A DNA stretch of 64,000 nt from Peptococcaceae bacterium. Lineage in GTDB: Bacteria > Bacillota > Desulfitobacteriia > Desulfitobacteriales > Syntrophobotulaceae. Within the stretch, counting starts at the first letter, position 1; each line of letters opens with the position of its first letter. The stretch lies in the NCBI GenBank assembly GCA_012517475.1, contig JAAYUV010000105.1, forward strand, positions 1-64,000. Reading direction: 5' to 3'. The translations under genes and the position numbers were made by a program. Shown here one piece after another: positions 52,375 to 62,014 of this stretch. The notes beneath the pieces are model-generated. The model searched no databases, had not been told where the DNA came from, and saw only the letters and a program-made list of their open reading frames with translations.

Positions 52375-53751
52375 ATGAAATTGCGGTTTTGGCTTGCCCT
52401 ATGGGTAGGAAAAATCATGAGTATCACAATAAAGGTATTGGGCAGAAAAGGGACAACCTTTCCCGGTGTTGTTGCCGGAAAGATCTGCCCGCAAATCATC
52501 GGGCTTCTGGCCGCTTCATACCGGGACGGAACAGTTATCATTACAGGAACCAACGGCAAGACCACAAGCAATAACCTGTTAGCATCCATCCTGAATGCTG
52601 CCGGAAAAAAAGTAACATTCAACCGGGAAGGGGCAAACATGTTAACAGGGATTGCCGGAGCACTCCTGCAAAATGCCTCTTTTACGGGAACCCCCCGGGC
52701 TTCTCTCCTCCTGCTGGAGGTAGACGAAGCGACCATACCTGCTTTATGCAAACAGGTCACTCCCCGTTTGGCGGTCATTACGAACTTCTTTCGCGATCAA
52801 CTGGATAGGTATGGAGAATTGGACACTACGGTGAAACTTGTAAAAGACTCCCTTCCTGCAGAAACAGAATTGATTCTCAATGCCGATGACCCTTTAGTAG
52901 CCCAAATCGGTACAAGCCGCAGCGGCGTCTATTATTACGGGGTACGTTCTCTTCCGGTTAGTAAGGAAGAAAGCAGCGAAACCAGGGAGGGAAGATACTG
53001 CGCACATTGCGGAAATGAGCTTTGCTATGAGCTCTTTCATTATGGCCAGCTCGGAATTTATGAATGCCGGAATTGCGGGTTCAAGCGTCCAACTCCCTTT
53101 ATAGAAGCTCAGGAAGCCAGCCAGGATGAGAACGGGATCTCTTTCCGGATAGATGGGGATTATCGTGTTGCGCTCCAGGGCTATTACAATTTATATAATG
53201 CCCTTGCCGCTTTTTGTGCTGCAGACCGCCTGGGAATAGAAAGAAAGGATATCCGCCGGGGACTTCTCGAATTTGTATCGGATGCCGGAAGGATGGAACA
53301 GTTTGCCCTGAAGAATTGTGATGTGACCCTTACTTTGGTCAAAAATCCAACGGGGTTTAACCAGGTACTCCACACGCTGGCGGATATGAAAAAATCTTTG
53401 CGCCTTCTGATTGCGATCAATGATTTAGCTGCTGACGGCCGAGATATCTCCTGGCTGTGGGATGTGGATTTTGAAATCCTTGCTTCTGAGGAATTGGATA
53501 TCCGACAGCTGGTTTGTTCGGGGTTAAGGGCAGAAGATATGGCTTTACGATTAAAATATGCGGGAATACCGGAAGGAAAAATCCTTATTGAGCATTCACT
53601 GGAAAAAGCGGTGGAACTTTTGGAGACGTACAGCCCTGTAAAAGAGGAAGCACTTTTTATCTTGCCTACCTATACTGTTCTTTTCCCCATGAGGGCGATC
53701 CTCGTAGGGAAAAAGACCGGCAGGAACCAGGTTAAGGGGGAAAGCGCATGA
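52375..53751 (+). CDS. murT: Lipid II isoglutaminyl synthase, Mur-ligase-like subunit
   Basis: MurT with GatD amidates the D-glutamate of lipid II. The 458-residue Mur ligase has P-loop TGTNGKTTSNNLLA near 58, NREGANMLTGIAGAL near 82 and EVDEATIP near 112. A zinc-ribbon insert with CAHC and CRNC lies near 205-230. ATG 52375 follows GAGGAG. The stop overlaps gatD by 4 bases, implying coupled translation. Confidence 0.92.
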   Translation: MKLRFWLALWVGKIMSITIKVLGRKGTTFPGVVAGKICPQIIGLLAASYRDGTVIITGTNGKTTSNNLLASILNAAGKKVTFNREGANMLTGIAGALLQNASFTGTPRASLLLLEVDEATIPALCKQVTPRLAVITNFFRDQLDRYGELDTTVKLVKDSLPAETELILNADDPLVAQIGTSRSGVYYYGVRSLPVSKEESSETREGRYCAHCGNELCYELFHYGQLGIYECRNCGFKRPTPFIEAQEASQDENGISFRIDGDYRVALQGYYNLYNALAAFCAADRLGIERKDIRRGLLEFVSDAGRMEQFALKNCDVTLTLVKNPTGFNQVLHTLADMKKSLRLLIAINDLAADGRDISWLWDVDFEILASEELDIRQLVCSGLRAEDMALRLKYAGIPEGKILIEHSLEKAVELLETYSPVKEEALFILPTYTVLFPMRAILVGKKTGRNQVKGESA

Positions 53752-54479
53752 GACTGGTCATTTATCATCTTTATCCGGATTTGCTTGATCTTTACGGGGA
53801 CAGGGGGAATATTCTGGCCTTGTCCGCCCGGTGCAGATGGCGGGGAATAGAGGTTGATATCCGGAGGGTAACTTTAGGGGATCCCATTGATTTTTCCCAG
53901 GCGGACATACTTTTTTTAGGAGGGGGTTCCGACAGGGAACAAAGCCTGCTGGTAGAAGATCTTGGCTCCAGGGCAAAAGAACTGGCGGATTCTATCGAAG
54001 ATGGATTGGTGATCCTAACCATCTGCGGCGGGTATCAGCTGCTTGGTCAATATTATCAGACCGGCGAAGGGAAAAAGATACCCGGTTTAAAAATTCTTGA
54101 TTTATATACAATTGCCGGCAGCAAAAGATTAATTGGTAATGTCGTAGCCGAAATGAATGAGGAAGTTTTCTCTTTAAATACCCTTGTCGGTTTTGAAAAT
54201 CATTCCGGAAAAACTTACCTTGGGCCTGGATTACAGCCTTTGGCAAAGATTATCAGGGGTTATGGCAATAACGGAGAAGACAAACAAGAGGGAGTACGGT
54301 ATAAAAATGTCCTGGGGACCTACCTGCACGGGCCGTTGTTGCCTAAGAATCCTCACATTGCAGACTGGATGATCTTATCGGCTCTGAAAAGAAAAGGCTT
54401 AGGTGACTCACTTGCCTTATTGGACGATACCATGGAAATAAATGCGCATCGTGCTATCATCGCCAGATTTAAAGAATAG
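53748..54479 (+). CDS. gatD: Lipid II isoglutaminyl synthase, glutamine amidotransferase subunit
   Basis: This 243-residue class I amidotransferase of the CobB/CobQ-like type has LYGDRGNILALSARCRWRGI near 16-35, FLGGGSDREQ near 56, the nucleophile cysteine in LTICGGYQLLG near 93, and the catalytic histidine in TYLHGPLLPKNPHIADW near 190. It supplies ammonia to MurT. It completes the murT-gatD pair seen throughout Gram-positive bacteria. Confidence 0.93.
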   Translation: MRLVIYHLYPDLLDLYGDRGNILALSARCRWRGIEVDIRRVTLGDPIDFSQADILFLGGGSDREQSLLVEDLGSRAKELADSIEDGLVILTICGGYQLLGQYYQTGEGKKIPGLKILDLYTIAGSKRLIGNVVAEMNEEVFSLNTLVGFENHSGKTYLGPGLQPLAKIIRGYGNNGEDKQEGVRYKNVLGTYLHGPLLPKNPHIADWMILSALKRKGLGDSLALLDDTMEINAHRAIIARFKE

Positions 54480-54597
54480 GCACGTTTTAGCTATTTTTTA
54501 AAATTAAGTGCATCATATATATATATACTTTTCCGGATAAATAAAATTGTCTGTCCCATATAGTTGGAAAATAATTCCTTGCAAATAGGTTGTCTGT

Positions 54598-54633
54598 CCC
54601 TCCTTTTTCATGAATATATTTGAAAAAGGAGGG
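54598..54633 (+). promoter_or_regulatory. Hairpin sequestering a Shine-Dalgarno
   Basis: CCCTCCTTTTTCA (54598-54610) is perfectly complementary to TGAAAAAGGAGGG (54621-54633), which contains the ribosome site of the next gene at ATG 54641. The 13-bp stem would hide the site unless opened. A TTGTCTGTCCC sequence occurs twice just upstream (about 54547 and 54590). Confidence 0.6.
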
Positions 54634-54640
54634 ATTTATT

Positions 54641-55390
54641 ATGAAAGAGAACCTAGTTGAAATCAGACCCGGATACTTCCTTAATAAAAATGACCCTCAA
54701 TATTGGCGAAAACGACTGAAACATTTGCCGAACGATTCAAAGGCTATGTATCATGTCGGGGTTGAAACCGGGAAGAATGCGGAAGAATATCTGGCGATTT
54801 ACAAGCAAACAGGGAATAAAAAAGATTTAACCTTATCCCAAAAAAAACAAAAGGAAGCCCTCTCTCTTTTGAAAAAATCTTCTGCTAACGGCTATTTACT
54901 GGCCAGATCGGAAATTCTCCGGCTGGAGGAAATGGATATTATAGACAATAAAAACAAAATTCCCAAATCGAATTTCCCGTATAAAGCAGGTCTGTTTTGC
55001 ATTATAATCGGTGCTTTGCTTGCCGGTGGTCTGTTTCTGGCATTGAAGAACCGCATCACCAATGTAACGATCATTCCGCACTATTCAACTTTCATGAAAA
55101 CGAACACCCTGGTGGTTCCTTATGAAGTGAAAAAGGAAAAGCCAAAGCCAGCTCAGATTCCTGATTTGGCTTATAAGGAGCGGATTATTGAAACCAATAC
55201 GACAGATGAAAATAAATTGGCAAATATTTTGGTCAATACGGTAATGGAAGAATACAAAAATAATAATTCAAATCCTGTCAAAGTAGTTGCAAATATAACC
55301 AACTCTAACTCTTCCGTACCCGGAAAACTATCTCACGACACTACCCATGGAACCGCATTCCATGAAAAATACGGTTGTCTCCAAAGGTGA
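54641..55390 (+). CDS. Membrane-anchored N-terminal part of an L,D-transpeptidase
   Basis: This 249-residue product has a cytoplasmic helical region (about 1-110: tetratricopeptide-like AMYHVGVETGKNAEEYLAIYKQ, then EALSLLKKSSANGYLLA), one transmembrane helix (FCIIIGALLAGGLFLAL, near 125-141) and an outer linker rich in Asn, Thr and Lys. The last 44 bases overlap the next frame, which encodes the YkuD catalytic domain. A single frame change near 55350-55390 would fuse the two into one anchored enzyme. This is either a frameshift or a coupled split gene. Confidence 0.65.
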   Translation: MKENLVEIRPGYFLNKNDPQYWRKRLKHLPNDSKAMYHVGVETGKNAEEYLAIYKQTGNKKDLTLSQKKQKEALSLLKKSSANGYLLARSEILRLEEMDIIDNKNKIPKSNFPYKAGLFCIIIGALLAGGLFLALKNRITNVTIIPHYSTFMKTNTLVVPYEVKKEKPKPAQIPDLAYKERIIETNTTDENKLANILVNTVMEEYKNNNSNPVKVVANITNSNSSVPGKLSHDTTHGTAFHEKYGCLQR

Positions 55391-55985
55391 TCAACAAGGG
55401 GGGTGGATATACTGCCCCCAGGACATTTCCTCATGCCAGAACGAAAGACAACTTCTTGATATCATAAGACAATCACTTCAGCCCAACATCAATATAAACG
55501 GTTCGATTCCTTTCTCTCCGCTAACCCTGATAATAAATAAAAAAAAATACACTTTGTCCGTAATCTCGGGCAATACCGTGCTGCGTAAATACACGGTAGG
55601 ATTAGGTGCGGATAATTCTACCCCGGAGGGAGTATTTTACGTCGATAAAAAGATAATGAATCCCGATAAGGAAGTGCCCTTGATATCCAATGTTTTTGGC
55701 ACCAGAGGCCTTCAGTTTTCCAACCCTTATTATGCGATACACGGGACAAACGATAATCAAAGTATTGGTTCAGCCAGATCTCATGGCTGTATTCGCTTAA
55801 CCAATCATGACGTCAATGACCTGTATGCTACCGTTCCGCTCTATACGGAAGTGATTATCTCCCCAACGAATGATGATCAGACTTTTTCTCAATTGAACTT
55901 GCAAAATAACCCAAAACAGTTCTATGATACTTCAGATAATATGAAAGAACAAAATAAGCAAGGGGACATTCCCTGGGAAACATAA
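55347..55985 (+). CDS. L,D-transpeptidase catalytic (YkuD) domain
   Basis: This 212-residue frame contains the YkuD fold: LIINKKKYTLSVISGN near 62, YTVGLGADNSTPEGVFYVDKK near 85, YYAIHGTND near 130, and the catalytic SHGCIRL with its cysteine near 146. Such enzymes cross-link peptidoglycan through diaminopimelate. It has no signal of its own, so it depends on the preceding frame for export if the two are joined. No clear ribosome site is seen before ATG 55347. Confidence 0.8.
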   Translation: MEPHSMKNTVVSKGDQQGGWIYCPQDISSCQNERQLLDIIRQSLQPNININGSIPFSPLTLIINKKKYTLSVISGNTVLRKYTVGLGADNSTPEGVFYVDKKIMNPDKEVPLISNVFGTRGLQFSNPYYAIHGTNDNQSIGSARSHGCIRLTNHDVNDLYATVPLYTEVIISPTNDDQTFSQLNLQNNPKQFYDTSDNMKEQNKQGDIPWET

Positions 55986-56068
55986 AAAAATAAGTATAGT
56001 TTCCATAATTTTCAAACAAAATAATTAAGCAAATCGTGTAAATTGGCATGTACAACACGGAGAGTTCG

Positions 56069-56098
56069 TTGACACTTTTATGTTGAGATCGCTATAAT
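56069..56098 (+). promoter_or_regulatory. Sigma-A promoter of the mazEF operon
   Basis: TTGACA (56069-56074) and TATAAT (56093-56098) match both consensus boxes with an 18-base spacer, 46 bases before the antitoxin start. Confidence 0.85.
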
Positions 56099-56143
56099 AG
56101 AGTAGGATTGGTTTCGTTATATGTGTACTAGGAGGTGCCTGAC

Positions 56144-56431
56144 TTGGCAGAAACTAGACGTATTGTTGTTTGTTTGCCGGAGAGCATTATTGAAGAAGTT
56201 GATGACATCGTTTTAAACGAGAAGAAAAACCGTAGCGACTTCATCAGAGAGGCAATCTACAGTGTTTTATTGGAAAGGCGAAGAGCAGGAATACGCGAGC
56301 AAATGCGTCAGGGATATGTAGAAATGGCGCAGATCAATCTTACTTTGGCTAAAGATTTGTGCCAAGCTGAAGAAGAAGCCACGATTTGTTATGAAAGGAA
56401 ATTGGCTTGGAGTGTCGGGTATGAGTATTAA
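56144..56431 (+). CDS. mazE: MazE/EndoAI-type antitoxin (ribbon-helix-helix)
   Basis: This 95-residue antitoxin has an N-terminal ribbon-helix-helix domain ([35 protein letters not shown]) and a C-terminal acidic/helical toxin-binding tail. It binds DNA as a dimer and neutralises the adjacent RNase. TTG 56144 is chosen for AGGAGG eight bases upstream. It overlaps the toxin gene by 11 bases. Confidence 0.9.
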   Translation: MAETRRIVVCLPESIIEEVDDIVLNEKKNRSDFIREAIYSVLLERRRAGIREQMRQGYVEMAQINLTLAKDLCQAEEEATICYERKLAWSVGYEY

Positions 56432-56771
56432 ACGCGGGGAAATCTTTTATGCGGAATTAAACCCCGTTATAGGTTCTGAGCAGGGAGGTACACGTCCTGT
56501 TTTAGTGATTCAGAATGATATCGGAAATCAATATAGTCCTACAACGATTATTGCTGCAATAACATCTCAGATTTCCAAGGCAAAGCTTCCCACGCATGTT
56601 GAAGTGAAAGCGAAAAGAAGTGGCTTGGAAAGAGATTCAGTCATCTTGACAGAACAAATCAGAACAATCGATAAAAGCCGCTTGAAAGAGAAGGTTGCTG
56701 TTTTAGATGAAGAAGTGATGCTCAGGGTGGATGAAGCGATAGAAATAAGCCTTGGGTTGACTGAGATTTAA
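56421..56771 (+). CDS. mazF: MazF/EndoA (NdoA) endoribonuclease toxin
   Basis: This 116-residue PemK/MazF mRNA interferase has [33 protein letters not shown] (3-36), [21 protein letters not shown] (42-62) and [16 protein letters not shown] (near 73-90). The catalytic Arg and Thr are in the GGTRPV and TEQIRTIDK motifs. The chromosomal Firmicute form with its antitoxin is usually part of stress control and not a mobile module. It starts inside mazE. Confidence 0.93.
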   Translation: MSIKRGEIFYAELNPVIGSEQGGTRPVLVIQNDIGNQYSPTTIIAAITSQISKAKLPTHVEVKAKRSGLERDSVILTEQIRTIDKSRLKEKVAVLDEEVMLRVDEAIEISLGLTEI

Positions 56772-56874
56772 TGTATTCTTGTTTTAATCAAATTACATAA
56801 TTCAGTAACAACTCAGCGTGTAAGGACTTCCACTTAAACGCTGATTTTGTTATTTTAGCTGGAGGTATTTGAAA

Positions 56875-59013
56875 TTGGATCTTATTGAAGTGATTGCAAA
56901 AGAACTGGGGTTAAAAACACGTCAAGTTGTAGACACCGTAAAACTCCTTGATGATGGGAATACCATTCCTTTTATTGCCCGTTACCGTAAAGAAGCAACC
57001 GGTGAACTTGATGAAACTATTCTCCGGACCATGGTTGAAAGACTGGAATACTTAAGAAATCTCGAGAAGAGAAAGGAAGAGGTTCTCAGGCTCATTGATG
57101 AACAAGGTAAGCTGGATGAGGAATTGAAAACAAAGATCGAAAGAGCGGTCAAACTTCAGGAAGTTGAGGATCTTTACCGGCCATACAAACAGAAGAAAAG
57201 AACCCGGGCTTCCATTGCAAAAGAAAAGGGATTAGAGCCGTTAGCGAAATGGATCGTGAGCCAACCGGTAAAAGGGAATCCGAATGAAGAAGCGATTCAA
57301 TATATCAATTCGGAGCTTGGGGTCGAAACAATAGAAGACGCTATCCATGGGGCCTTGGATATTATTGCGGAGGAAGTATCCGATGATGCTGATGTAAGAA
57401 AGATTGTCCGGAACAAGACCTATGAATTGGGAGACATCTGTGCCAAAGCGAAGAAAGAAGAGCGATCGCCTTATGAGATGTACTACGATTACCGGGAACC
57501 TGTTCGCAGGATACCTCCTCATAGAATCTTAGCTTTAAATAGAGGAGAAAAAGAAGAATTCCTCACTGTAGGAATAGAAATTGAACCGGAGAAAATTCTC
57601 GCATTAATGGAAATGAGATACCTCAAAGGGGGGCCATGCCAAGATTTGATGCAGAGGGCTTTGCAGGATGCCTATAAGCGCCTTATTGCTCCCTCTATTG
57701 AAAGGGAGATCAGGGCGGAAATTACTAACCGGGCGGGAGAGCAGGCTGTAAAGGTTTTTGCCGCAAATCTGCGGCAGCTTTTGCTTCAGCCTCCTGTCAG
57801 GGGGAAAGTAATCCTGGGAATTGACCCCGGCTATCGGACCGGATGTAAATGGGCTTTAATCAATGATACCGGAAAGCTATCCGGAGTAGGAGTAATTTAT
57901 CCGCATCCCCCTCAGAACAAAAAGGAAGAAGCCAAAAAAGATATTCATAGGATTATTCGTGAAAACGGAGTACATATTATTGCGGTCGGAAACGGCACAG
58001 CTTCCAGGGAAACTGAGGAAATGGTTGCGGAATTAATCCAGGAACATAATTTGCCGCTGGAATATATTATTGTCAGTGAAGCCGGTGCTTCGGTTTATTC
58101 TGCTTCGCCCCTTGCCAAAGAAGAGTTTCCTGATTTCGATCTTTCACTGCGGAGTGCGGTCTCGATAGCCCGCAGGCTGCAGGATCCCCTGGCTGAGCTC
58201 GTAAAAATTGACCCCAAGTCAATCGGAGTTGGACAATACCAGCACGATATTCAGCCCAAAATATTGGAAGGTTCTTTGGGAGGGGTCGTGGAATCTTGTG
58301 TGAACACGGTAGGTGTTGATTTAAATACAGCTTCTCCGGCAATATTAAAGTTTGTTTCCGGGCTTAACAGTACGGTAGCAAAGAATATTGTCATGTTCAG
58401 GGAAAAAAACGGCAAATTTAAACGCAGGGAGGACCTGAAGAAAGTTCCCAGGTTGGGGGAACAGACCTATATTCAATGTGCAGGTTTCATTCGCCTGCCG
58501 GATGGGGAAAATAACCTTGAGAATACTCCGGTTCATCCGGAATCCTATGGTCTGGCTGTTAAAATTTTAGAGAAGGCGGGTTTTTCCGAGGCAGATTTGA
58601 AAACCAAAACAGGACAAATCCGTTCCGCTCTTTCTTCTTTTCATCCTGAAGACTTGGCTAAGGAACTTCAGGCAGGAATTCCTACCGTGAAAGATATTAT
58701 TGAAGCCCTGCAAAGGCCGGGAAGAGACCCTAGAGAAGATTTGCCCCGACCGCTTTTACGTAAAGATATCACCAGGCTGGAGGATCTTCGCCAAGGTATG
58801 ATCCTGGAGGGAACAGTAAGAAATATTGTGGATTTTGGGATTTTCGTTGATATTGGTTTAAAGAATGATGGTCTTGTTCATATTTCACAACTCAGAGACC
58901 AATATGTCAGACACCCTATGGAAGTTGCTTCAGTCGGAGATATCGTAAGGGTCAGGGTCTTGCAGATTGATGTGGAAAGAGGAAGAGTGGGGCTTTCCAT
59001 GAAAGAAATCTAA
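56875..59013 (+). CDS. tex: Tex family RNA-binding transcription accessory protein
   Basis: This 712-residue protein has the Tex architecture: N-terminal helical domain (IPFIARYRKEATGELDET near 30), a YqgF-like RNase H fold (IDPGYRTGCKWALIND near 320), helix-hairpin-helix repeats (VGVDLNTASPAILKFVSGLN near 480-500), and a C-terminal S1 domain (GMILEGTVRNIVDFGIFVDIGLKNDGLVHISQL near 640). TTG 56875 follows GGAGG by nine bases. It is a conserved housekeeping gene. Confidence 0.95.
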   Translation: MDLIEVIAKELGLKTRQVVDTVKLLDDGNTIPFIARYRKEATGELDETILRTMVERLEYLRNLEKRKEEVLRLIDEQGKLDEELKTKIERAVKLQEVEDLYRPYKQKKRTRASIAKEKGLEPLAKWIVSQPVKGNPNEEAIQYINSELGVETIEDAIHGALDIIAEEVSDDADVRKIVRNKTYELGDICAKAKKEERSPYEMYYDYREPVRRIPPHRILALNRGEKEEFLTVGIEIEPEKILALMEMRYLKGGPCQDLMQRALQDAYKRLIAPSIEREIRAEITNRAGEQAVKVFAANLRQLLLQPPVRGKVILGIDPGYRTGCKWALINDTGKLSGVGVIYPHPPQNKKEEAKKDIHRIIRENGVHIIAVGNGTASRETEEMVAELIQEHNLPLEYIIVSEAGASVYSASPLAKEEFPDFDLSLRSAVSIARRLQDPLAELVKIDPKSIGVGQYQHDIQPKILEGSLGGVVESCVNTVGVDLNTASPAILKFVSGLNSTVAKNIVMFREKNGKFKRREDLKKVPRLGEQTYIQCAGFIRLPDGENNLENTPVHPESYGLAVKILEKAGFSEADLKTKTGQIRSALSSFHPEDLAKELQAGIPTVKDIIEALQRPGRDPREDLPRPLLRKDITRLEDLRQGMILEGTVRNIVDFGIFVDIGLKNDGLVHISQLRDQYVRHPMEVASVGDIVRVRVLQIDVERGRVGLSMKEI

Positions 59014-59063
59014 GAAACAAAGCAATAGATAGGGGATTCGGGGAAACAGGAGGATATTACGAC

Positions 59064-60278
59064 ATGAGTCATCAAGCAAAGATCATTGCCAATGGCAATA
59101 TTAAAACGATGGTTGACGGTAAGGAATTCTGCGGAAGTATTCTGATAACTGGGAGCAAAATTTCCAGGATCGTTAAACATCCTGTTCAGGAATTTCATGA
59201 AACAGAAATACTGGCCCTATTTGGTTTTAGTCCGGATCAAAACGTCGGAATTATCAATGCAACGGGAAAATGGGTCCTTCCCGGATTTATCGATGCCCAT
59301 TGCCATGTGGGTATCGGCGAAGAAATTTACCGTTATGAAGGGGACGATCTGAACGAGATGACCGATCCCCTGACTCCTGAATTGCGGGCAATCGACGGAA
59401 TTAACCCGGAAGATGAAGGTTTCCGGGATGCACGCTTGGGAGGAATAACCGCCGCCTTTACCTGTCCGGGCAGTGCCAATGTGGTTGGGGGAACAGGGGT
59501 TGTTGTCAAAACCTCCGGAAGGATCGTGGAAGAAATGATTGTCCGGGATCCTGCCGGGTTAAAGATTGCTTTTGGGGAGAACCCTAAATCCGTCTATGGT
59601 GAACAAAAAAAGATGCCAATGACCCGGATGGGTACGGCGGCTTTGCTTCGACAAGCCTTTGTTGATGCCCTGAACTATAGGGAAAAGCTGGAGCAAGGTA
59701 AAAACGATCCTGAAAAGCTTCCGGAGCGTGATCTGGGATTAGAGACCATTAATCTTGTCCTGGAGAAGAAAATTCCTCTCAGGGCGCATGCCCACAGAGC
59801 AGATGATATTATGACAGCGATTCGGATTGCACGGGAATTTGAAGTGGATCTTGTACTGGAACATTGTACGGAAGGTCATAAGATTGCTGATCTTCTCAAA
59901 GAATATGGTTATCCTGCTGTAGTAGGTCCTTCTCTCATTAATCGTTCCAAAGTGGAGCTCAAGGATAAGACCTTTGAAACCCCAGGTATCTTAGCCCGTG
60001 CAGGAGTGAAGGTAGCTATCATGACAGACCATTCCGTCACACCGATAGAATATTTGCCCCTTTGTGCTGCTTTAGCCGTCCGGAACGGAATGAATGAAGA
60101 AGACGCACTAAAAGCAATTACACTCTGGCCTGCGGAAATCCTGGGTATAGACGAACGGTTGGGATCAATCGAAGAAGGAAAAGATGCAGATATTGTGGTC
60201 TGGGAGGGGAAGCCCTTAAGCCTTGATGCTGCTCCTCAGGTTGTTCTAATTAACGGAAAAATAGTAAAACCGGAGTGA
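59064..60278 (+). CDS. Amidohydrolase-family metal-dependent hydrolase
   Basis: This 404-residue imidazolonepropionase/dihydroorotase-like protein has the first metal motif GFIDAHCHVG near 72, an H in RAHAHRADD near 240, LEHCTEGHKI near 265, and the catalytic aspartate in IMTDHSVTP near 320. A typical small beta-sandwich surrounds the barrel. AGGAGG precedes the ATG. Substrate unknown. It leads directly into tsaE with a 3-base gap. Confidence 0.88.
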   Translation: MSHQAKIIANGNIKTMVDGKEFCGSILITGSKISRIVKHPVQEFHETEILALFGFSPDQNVGIINATGKWVLPGFIDAHCHVGIGEEIYRYEGDDLNEMTDPLTPELRAIDGINPEDEGFRDARLGGITAAFTCPGSANVVGGTGVVVKTSGRIVEEMIVRDPAGLKIAFGENPKSVYGEQKKMPMTRMGTAALLRQAFVDALNYREKLEQGKNDPEKLPERDLGLETINLVLEKKIPLRAHAHRADDIMTAIRIAREFEVDLVLEHCTEGHKIADLLKEYGYPAVVGPSLINRSKVELKDKTFETPGILARAGVKVAIMTDHSVTPIEYLPLCAALAVRNGMNEEDALKAITLWPAEILGIDERLGSIEEGKDADIVVWEGKPLSLDAAPQVVLINGKIVKPE

Positions 60279-60281
60279 AAT

Positions 60282-60743
60282 ATGGCAGAACATGTGTATA
60301 AAACCTCCAGCCCGGAGGAGACAATTCGCTTGGGACAAAACCTTGCACGAACATTAAACGGCGGAGAAATTATTTGCCTGTACGGAGACCTTGGCGCCGG
60401 AAAGACCGTTTTGGCCAAGGGACTTGGGGTAGGTTTGGGAGTTAAACAGGAGATCACAAGTCCTACATTTACTTTGATTCAAGAATACCCTACAAGCAAT
60501 GAAAAAATAGCGTTTGTTCATATGGATCTCTATAGGCTGCAGCACCCTGAGGAAGCGGAAATTATTGGGGTTACCGATTATTTCAGAGATGATTGCATTT
60601 GTTTGATTGAATGGCCTGAGATTATTTCCGACTTCATACCGAACGACAGGATAGAGATCGTAATTCAAGGCAGCGGAGAGCTTCAGCGTTCAATTATTTT
60701 TAATACAAATTACAGTGAGGATTATGAAATATCTAACGATTGA
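60282..60743 (+). CDS. tsaE: tRNA threonylcarbamoyladenosine synthesis ATPase
   Basis: This 153-residue P-loop ATPase has Walker A LYGDLGAGKTVLAKGL near 36, SPTFTLIQEY near 66, a VHMDLYRL segment near 84 and IEWPEII near 113. It works with TsaB and TsaD in t6A37 formation. It overlaps tsaB by 20 bases. Confidence 0.92.
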   Translation: MAEHVYKTSSPEETIRLGQNLARTLNGGEIICLYGDLGAGKTVLAKGLGVGLGVKQEITSPTFTLIQEYPTSNEKIAFVHMDLYRLQHPEEAEIIGVTDYFRDDCICLIEWPEIISDFIPNDRIEIVIQGSGELQRSIIFNTNYSEDYEISND

Positions 60744-61440
60744 TACGACGACAAAAATAACAGCCCTTTCTCTGGCTGACCAAGGGAAGATCGTAAGCGA
60801 GGGTTTCTTACATACAGGTAAAACGCATTCGGAGAGACTTATTCCGATGTTGGACCAAATGCTTCATGCTGCTGACTGGAAGCTTGAGGAATTAGGGTTT
60901 ATCGGGGTAGTACGCGGACCGGGATCTTTTACAGGGATCAGAATCGGAATTGCAACAGCACAGGGCTTAGCTCAGGTTCTAAAAATTCCCTTGCGGGGAA
61001 TCACCTCCCTTGATACTTTGGCTTGGGCGGGTTATGGCAGGGAAGAGGAAACCGTGGTTATTCTGGATGCCCGTAAGAATGAGTGGTATTATGCCCGGTA
61101 CAAGTGGCTGGACAAGAGGCAAACCTTGGAAGGTCCCAAGGCAGTTAACCCCGAACAGTTAATTTGTGAATTAGACAGACGGAATAGACGCTATTATTTT
61201 GTTGGTGATGCAGTTCCCGGGGCTCAGCAATTTATCAAGGCAGCTCTTGGAGAAAAAGCCATAATCCCTTTGGAATATCAATACTTACCCAGGGGAGCTT
61301 ATGCAGCTTGGGAAACATGGGAGCAATGGCAGGAAACAGGAGAAGTTTCTATTCGCGATTTCAGCACGGTAGAACCATTATACATCCGCCTTTCCGAAGC
61401 GGAAGTAAATTTCAGGAAAAAACATCTGGAGGATTCATAA
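60724..61440 (+). CDS. tsaB: tRNA threonylcarbamoyladenosine synthesis scaffold protein
   Basis: This 238-residue ASKHA-fold protein begins YLTIDTTTKITALSL and has GKTHSERLIPMLDQML near 32 and VVRGPGSFTGIRIGIATAQGLA near 60. It pairs with TsaD. ATG 60724 follows GTGAGG; an in-frame GTG at 60715 is part of that site. It lies in the tsaE-tsaB-rimI-tsaD order typical of Firmicutes. Confidence 0.92.
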   Translation: MKYLTIDTTTKITALSLADQGKIVSEGFLHTGKTHSERLIPMLDQMLHAADWKLEELGFIGVVRGPGSFTGIRIGIATAQGLAQVLKIPLRGITSLDTLAWAGYGREEETVVILDARKNEWYYARYKWLDKRQTLEGPKAVNPEQLICELDRRNRRYYFVGDAVPGAQQFIKAALGEKAIIPLEYQYLPRGAYAAWETWEQWQETGEVSIRDFSTVEPLYIRLSEAEVNFRKKHLEDS

Positions 61441-61497
61441 TCAGGATAAAGACTCAGAACATAAGATGAAAAGAATAATGTTATCCAGGTGGTAAAA

Positions 61498-61989
61498 ATG
61501 CAAAATAAAGTACGGGAAAAACAAAATATCCCTGAAGCGATTTCCAAGGTAGCAATCATTAGGCCAATGACTTTAGAGGACATTCCAACGATTGTCGCAA
61601 TAGAAGAAGTATCGTTTCCTACGCCTTGGACGGCAGAGTCTTTTGCTTCAGAGCTTAAGGATAATTATTTAGCGCGTTATTTTTGTCTGGTACTGGACGG
61701 AAATGTGATCGGCTATATGGGTCTTTGGATTGTGATGGGGGAGGCTCATGTTACCAATATTGCCATCTGGCCAGGATGCCGCGGGCAAGGATGGGGAGAA
61801 CATCTTTTGGGCAATGTAATGCAAAAAATGCTTTCATCAGGGGTGCTGCGGATTACGCTGGAAGTTAGAGTATCCAATAAAACCGCGCAGAATCTCTACA
61901 GCAAGTTAGGATTTAAGCCGGCAGGATTACGCAAGAAATATTATTCTGATAACCAAGAAGATGCTATTATCATGTGGGCCAGCCTTTAA
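61498..61989 (+). CDS. rimI: Ribosomal-protein-alanine N-acetyltransferase
   Basis: This 163-residue GNAT protein has RPMTLEDIPTIVAIEEVSFPTPWTAESF near 22-50, the acetyl-CoA loop in AIWPGCRGQGWGEHLL near 92-107, and LEVRVSNKTAQNLYSKLGF near 122. ATG 61498 follows AGGTGG. It lies between tsaB and tsaD, its usual place. Confidence 0.9.
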   Translation: MQNKVREKQNIPEAISKVAIIRPMTLEDIPTIVAIEEVSFPTPWTAESFASELKDNYLARYFCLVLDGNVIGYMGLWIVMGEAHVTNIAIWPGCRGQGWGEHLLGNVMQKMLSSGVLRITLEVRVSNKTAQNLYSKLGFKPAGLRKKYYSDNQEDAIIMWASL

Positions 61990-62014
61990 GGCTGGCCTCT
62001 CTGGAGGAATCGAT

